A stretch of 23,880 bases of DNA. It comes from Prevotellaceae bacterium UBA4336 (GTDB taxonomy: Bacteria > Bacteroidota > Bacteroidia > Bacteroidales > Bacteroidaceae). The DNA lies in contig DGTM01000054.1 in assembly GCA_002394305.1 (NCBI GenBank), positions 44,839-68,718 on the forward strand, read 5' to 3'. Numbering within the stretch: position 1 is the first letter of the stretch; each line of letters begins with the position of its first letter. The translations under genes and the position numbers were made by a program. Positions 23,243 through 23,880 of this stretch are shown here, one piece after another. The notes beneath the pieces are model-generated. The model saw only the letters and a program-made list of their open reading frames with translations. It did not search any database and was not told the origin of the DNA.

Positions 23243-23880
23243 TGGCCGGACCCTCTCCCTGCCTCTCCCTTGCAGGGAGAGGAGTTGATACCTTCCTTAA
23301 TTGTGACGGCCCCTCTCCCTGCAAGGGAGAGGTCGGGAGAGGGTTTTGGTGCCTTCTGATTCTCGTCGAAGATGATTTCCCCGATGCGTCCTCCGACGGT
23401 GATGTGGCCGCTCGTGGGGTTCTTGATGCTGTGGACGTCGCCCTTGATGCTCGCCTCCACGGTGCTGTACTCGAGCATCAGGTTGGCGTCTGCACCGAAA
23501 GTGCAGTCCACAAGGGTCAGGTCCTCGCAGTAGCACAGCGGCTGCTCGCCCGTGATGTGGCAGCGGATGAGGGTCAGGCCCTTGCTGTACCAAGCGAGGT
23601 ATTCACCGTTGATTTCGCTGTCGGTAATCGTGACGTTCTCGCACTCCCAGAGGGCATCCTTCGTGTTGAGCACGGAGTTCTTTATCTCCACGTTCTTGCT
23701 GTACTGGAAGCCGTAGTTGCCGTTGAGGAGCAAATGGTCGATGCGGATGTTGTCGGTGTGCATGCCGAAGTAGTCGGCGTTCTCGAAGGAACAGTTGCGG
23801 ATGCTGACGCGGTCGCAGTCCCACAGCGTCTCCTGTGCGTCGGTGAAGCGGCAGTCCTGCAGGTCGATGCCCTTCATGCG
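23239..23880 (-). CDS. DUF3737-like beta-helix protein, 5' end outside the window
   Basis: At least 213 codons are present; the frame is open to the right edge, so the true start is outside and the Met at 23877 is probably internal. Repeating short strands (LQDCRFTDAQETLWDCDRVSIRNCSFENADYFGMHTDNIRIDHLLLNG) with regular Cys/Asn/Asp ladders and WYSK or QYSKN turns fit the right-handed beta-helix of DUF3737 proteins, whose function is unknown. The recognisable protein ends near GEIIFDENQKA. The last 35 or so residues are encoded by an inverted-repeat element (23251-23343) and end at a TGA that overlaps the MATE start. The tail is likely an acquired extension. Confidence 0.85.
   Translation of the reverse strand, partial: RMKGIDLQDCRFTDAQETLWDCDRVSIRNCSFENADYFGMHTDNIRIDHLLLNGNYGFQYSKNVEIKNSVLNTKDALWECENVTITDSEINGEYLAWYSKGLTLIRCHITGEQPLCYCEDLTLVDCTFGADANLMLEYSTVEASIKGDVHSIKNPTSGHITVGGRIGEIIFDENQKAPKPSPDLSLAGRGAVTIKEGINSSPCKGEAGRGSGQ
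23251..23343. repeat. Inverted-repeat element with GC-rich palindromic arms
   Basis: The arms at 23251-23282 and about 23311-23343 are near-perfect reverse complements. Each contains the self-complementary core CTCCCTTGCAGGGAG or its complement. A 28-bp spacer separates them. The element forms the 3' end of the DUF3737 coding region and lies 8 bp upstream of the MATE start codon. It could form strong mRNA hairpins between the two genes. Confidence 0.85.

Overview
The window looks like chromosomal DNA of a member of the Bacteroidota, most likely Bacteroidales and perhaps Prevotellaceae. Four things point there. Many genes are preceded by the Bacteroidota promoter -7 box TAnnTTTG, several with a TTTG/TTG box 19-21 bp upstream. 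Strong Shine-Dalgarno sequences are mostly absent. The tRNA genes do not encode CCA. The proteins are typical of the group: an OMPP1/FadL-like porin, a TonB-dependent receptor with an AraC regulator, GH127/DUF1680 and DUF4965/DUF1793 enzymes, and a giant secreted protein with a GIYNLLGQK...GGKKVVRK tail. Coding DNA is GC-rich and the gaps are AT-rich. The species assignment is inference from sequence alone.

Layout. 1-3045: two minus-strand envelope genes, a Gly/Arg/Ser-rich secreted protein followed by an outer-membrane barrel. 3181-6606: prmA (+) overlaps tail to tail with a LolC/E-like ABC permease (-), which lies downstream of a PLP aminotransferase (-). 6823-9524: an AraC-type regulator and a TonB-dependent receptor, both on plus. 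9580-18263: a minus-strand carbohydrate-related block with a DUF4965/DUF1793 protein, a GH127-type beta-L-arabinofuranosidase and a 1219-residue multi-module secreted protein. 18511-21484: a YycJ/WalJ-like metallo-beta-lactamase-fold protein, two identical tRNA-Lys(CTT) genes and aspS, all on plus. 21782-23880: a MATE efflux transporter coupled by an ATGA overlap to a DUF3737 gene that runs off the right edge, both on minus.

How the genes relate. The two enzymes at 9580-14229 probably form one transcription unit that begins at the promoter at 14257-14287. They may process arabinose-containing glycans, but there is no SusC/SusD pair or sensor in view. The 1219-residue protein has its own promoter and terminator, and it shares a jelly-roll-like module with the DUF4965 protein. 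The AraC gene next to the TonB receptor suggests local control of nutrient uptake. The remaining genes are housekeeping or transport functions.

The most unusual feature is between the genes. Almost every gap holds a different short-period or inverted repeat: a 22-bp tandem family at three loci, a 9-bp repeat in the same sense orientation before two unrelated genes, three inverted-repeat elements, and repeats that have entered coding sequence in the MATE and DUF3737 genes and possibly at the aminotransferase start.
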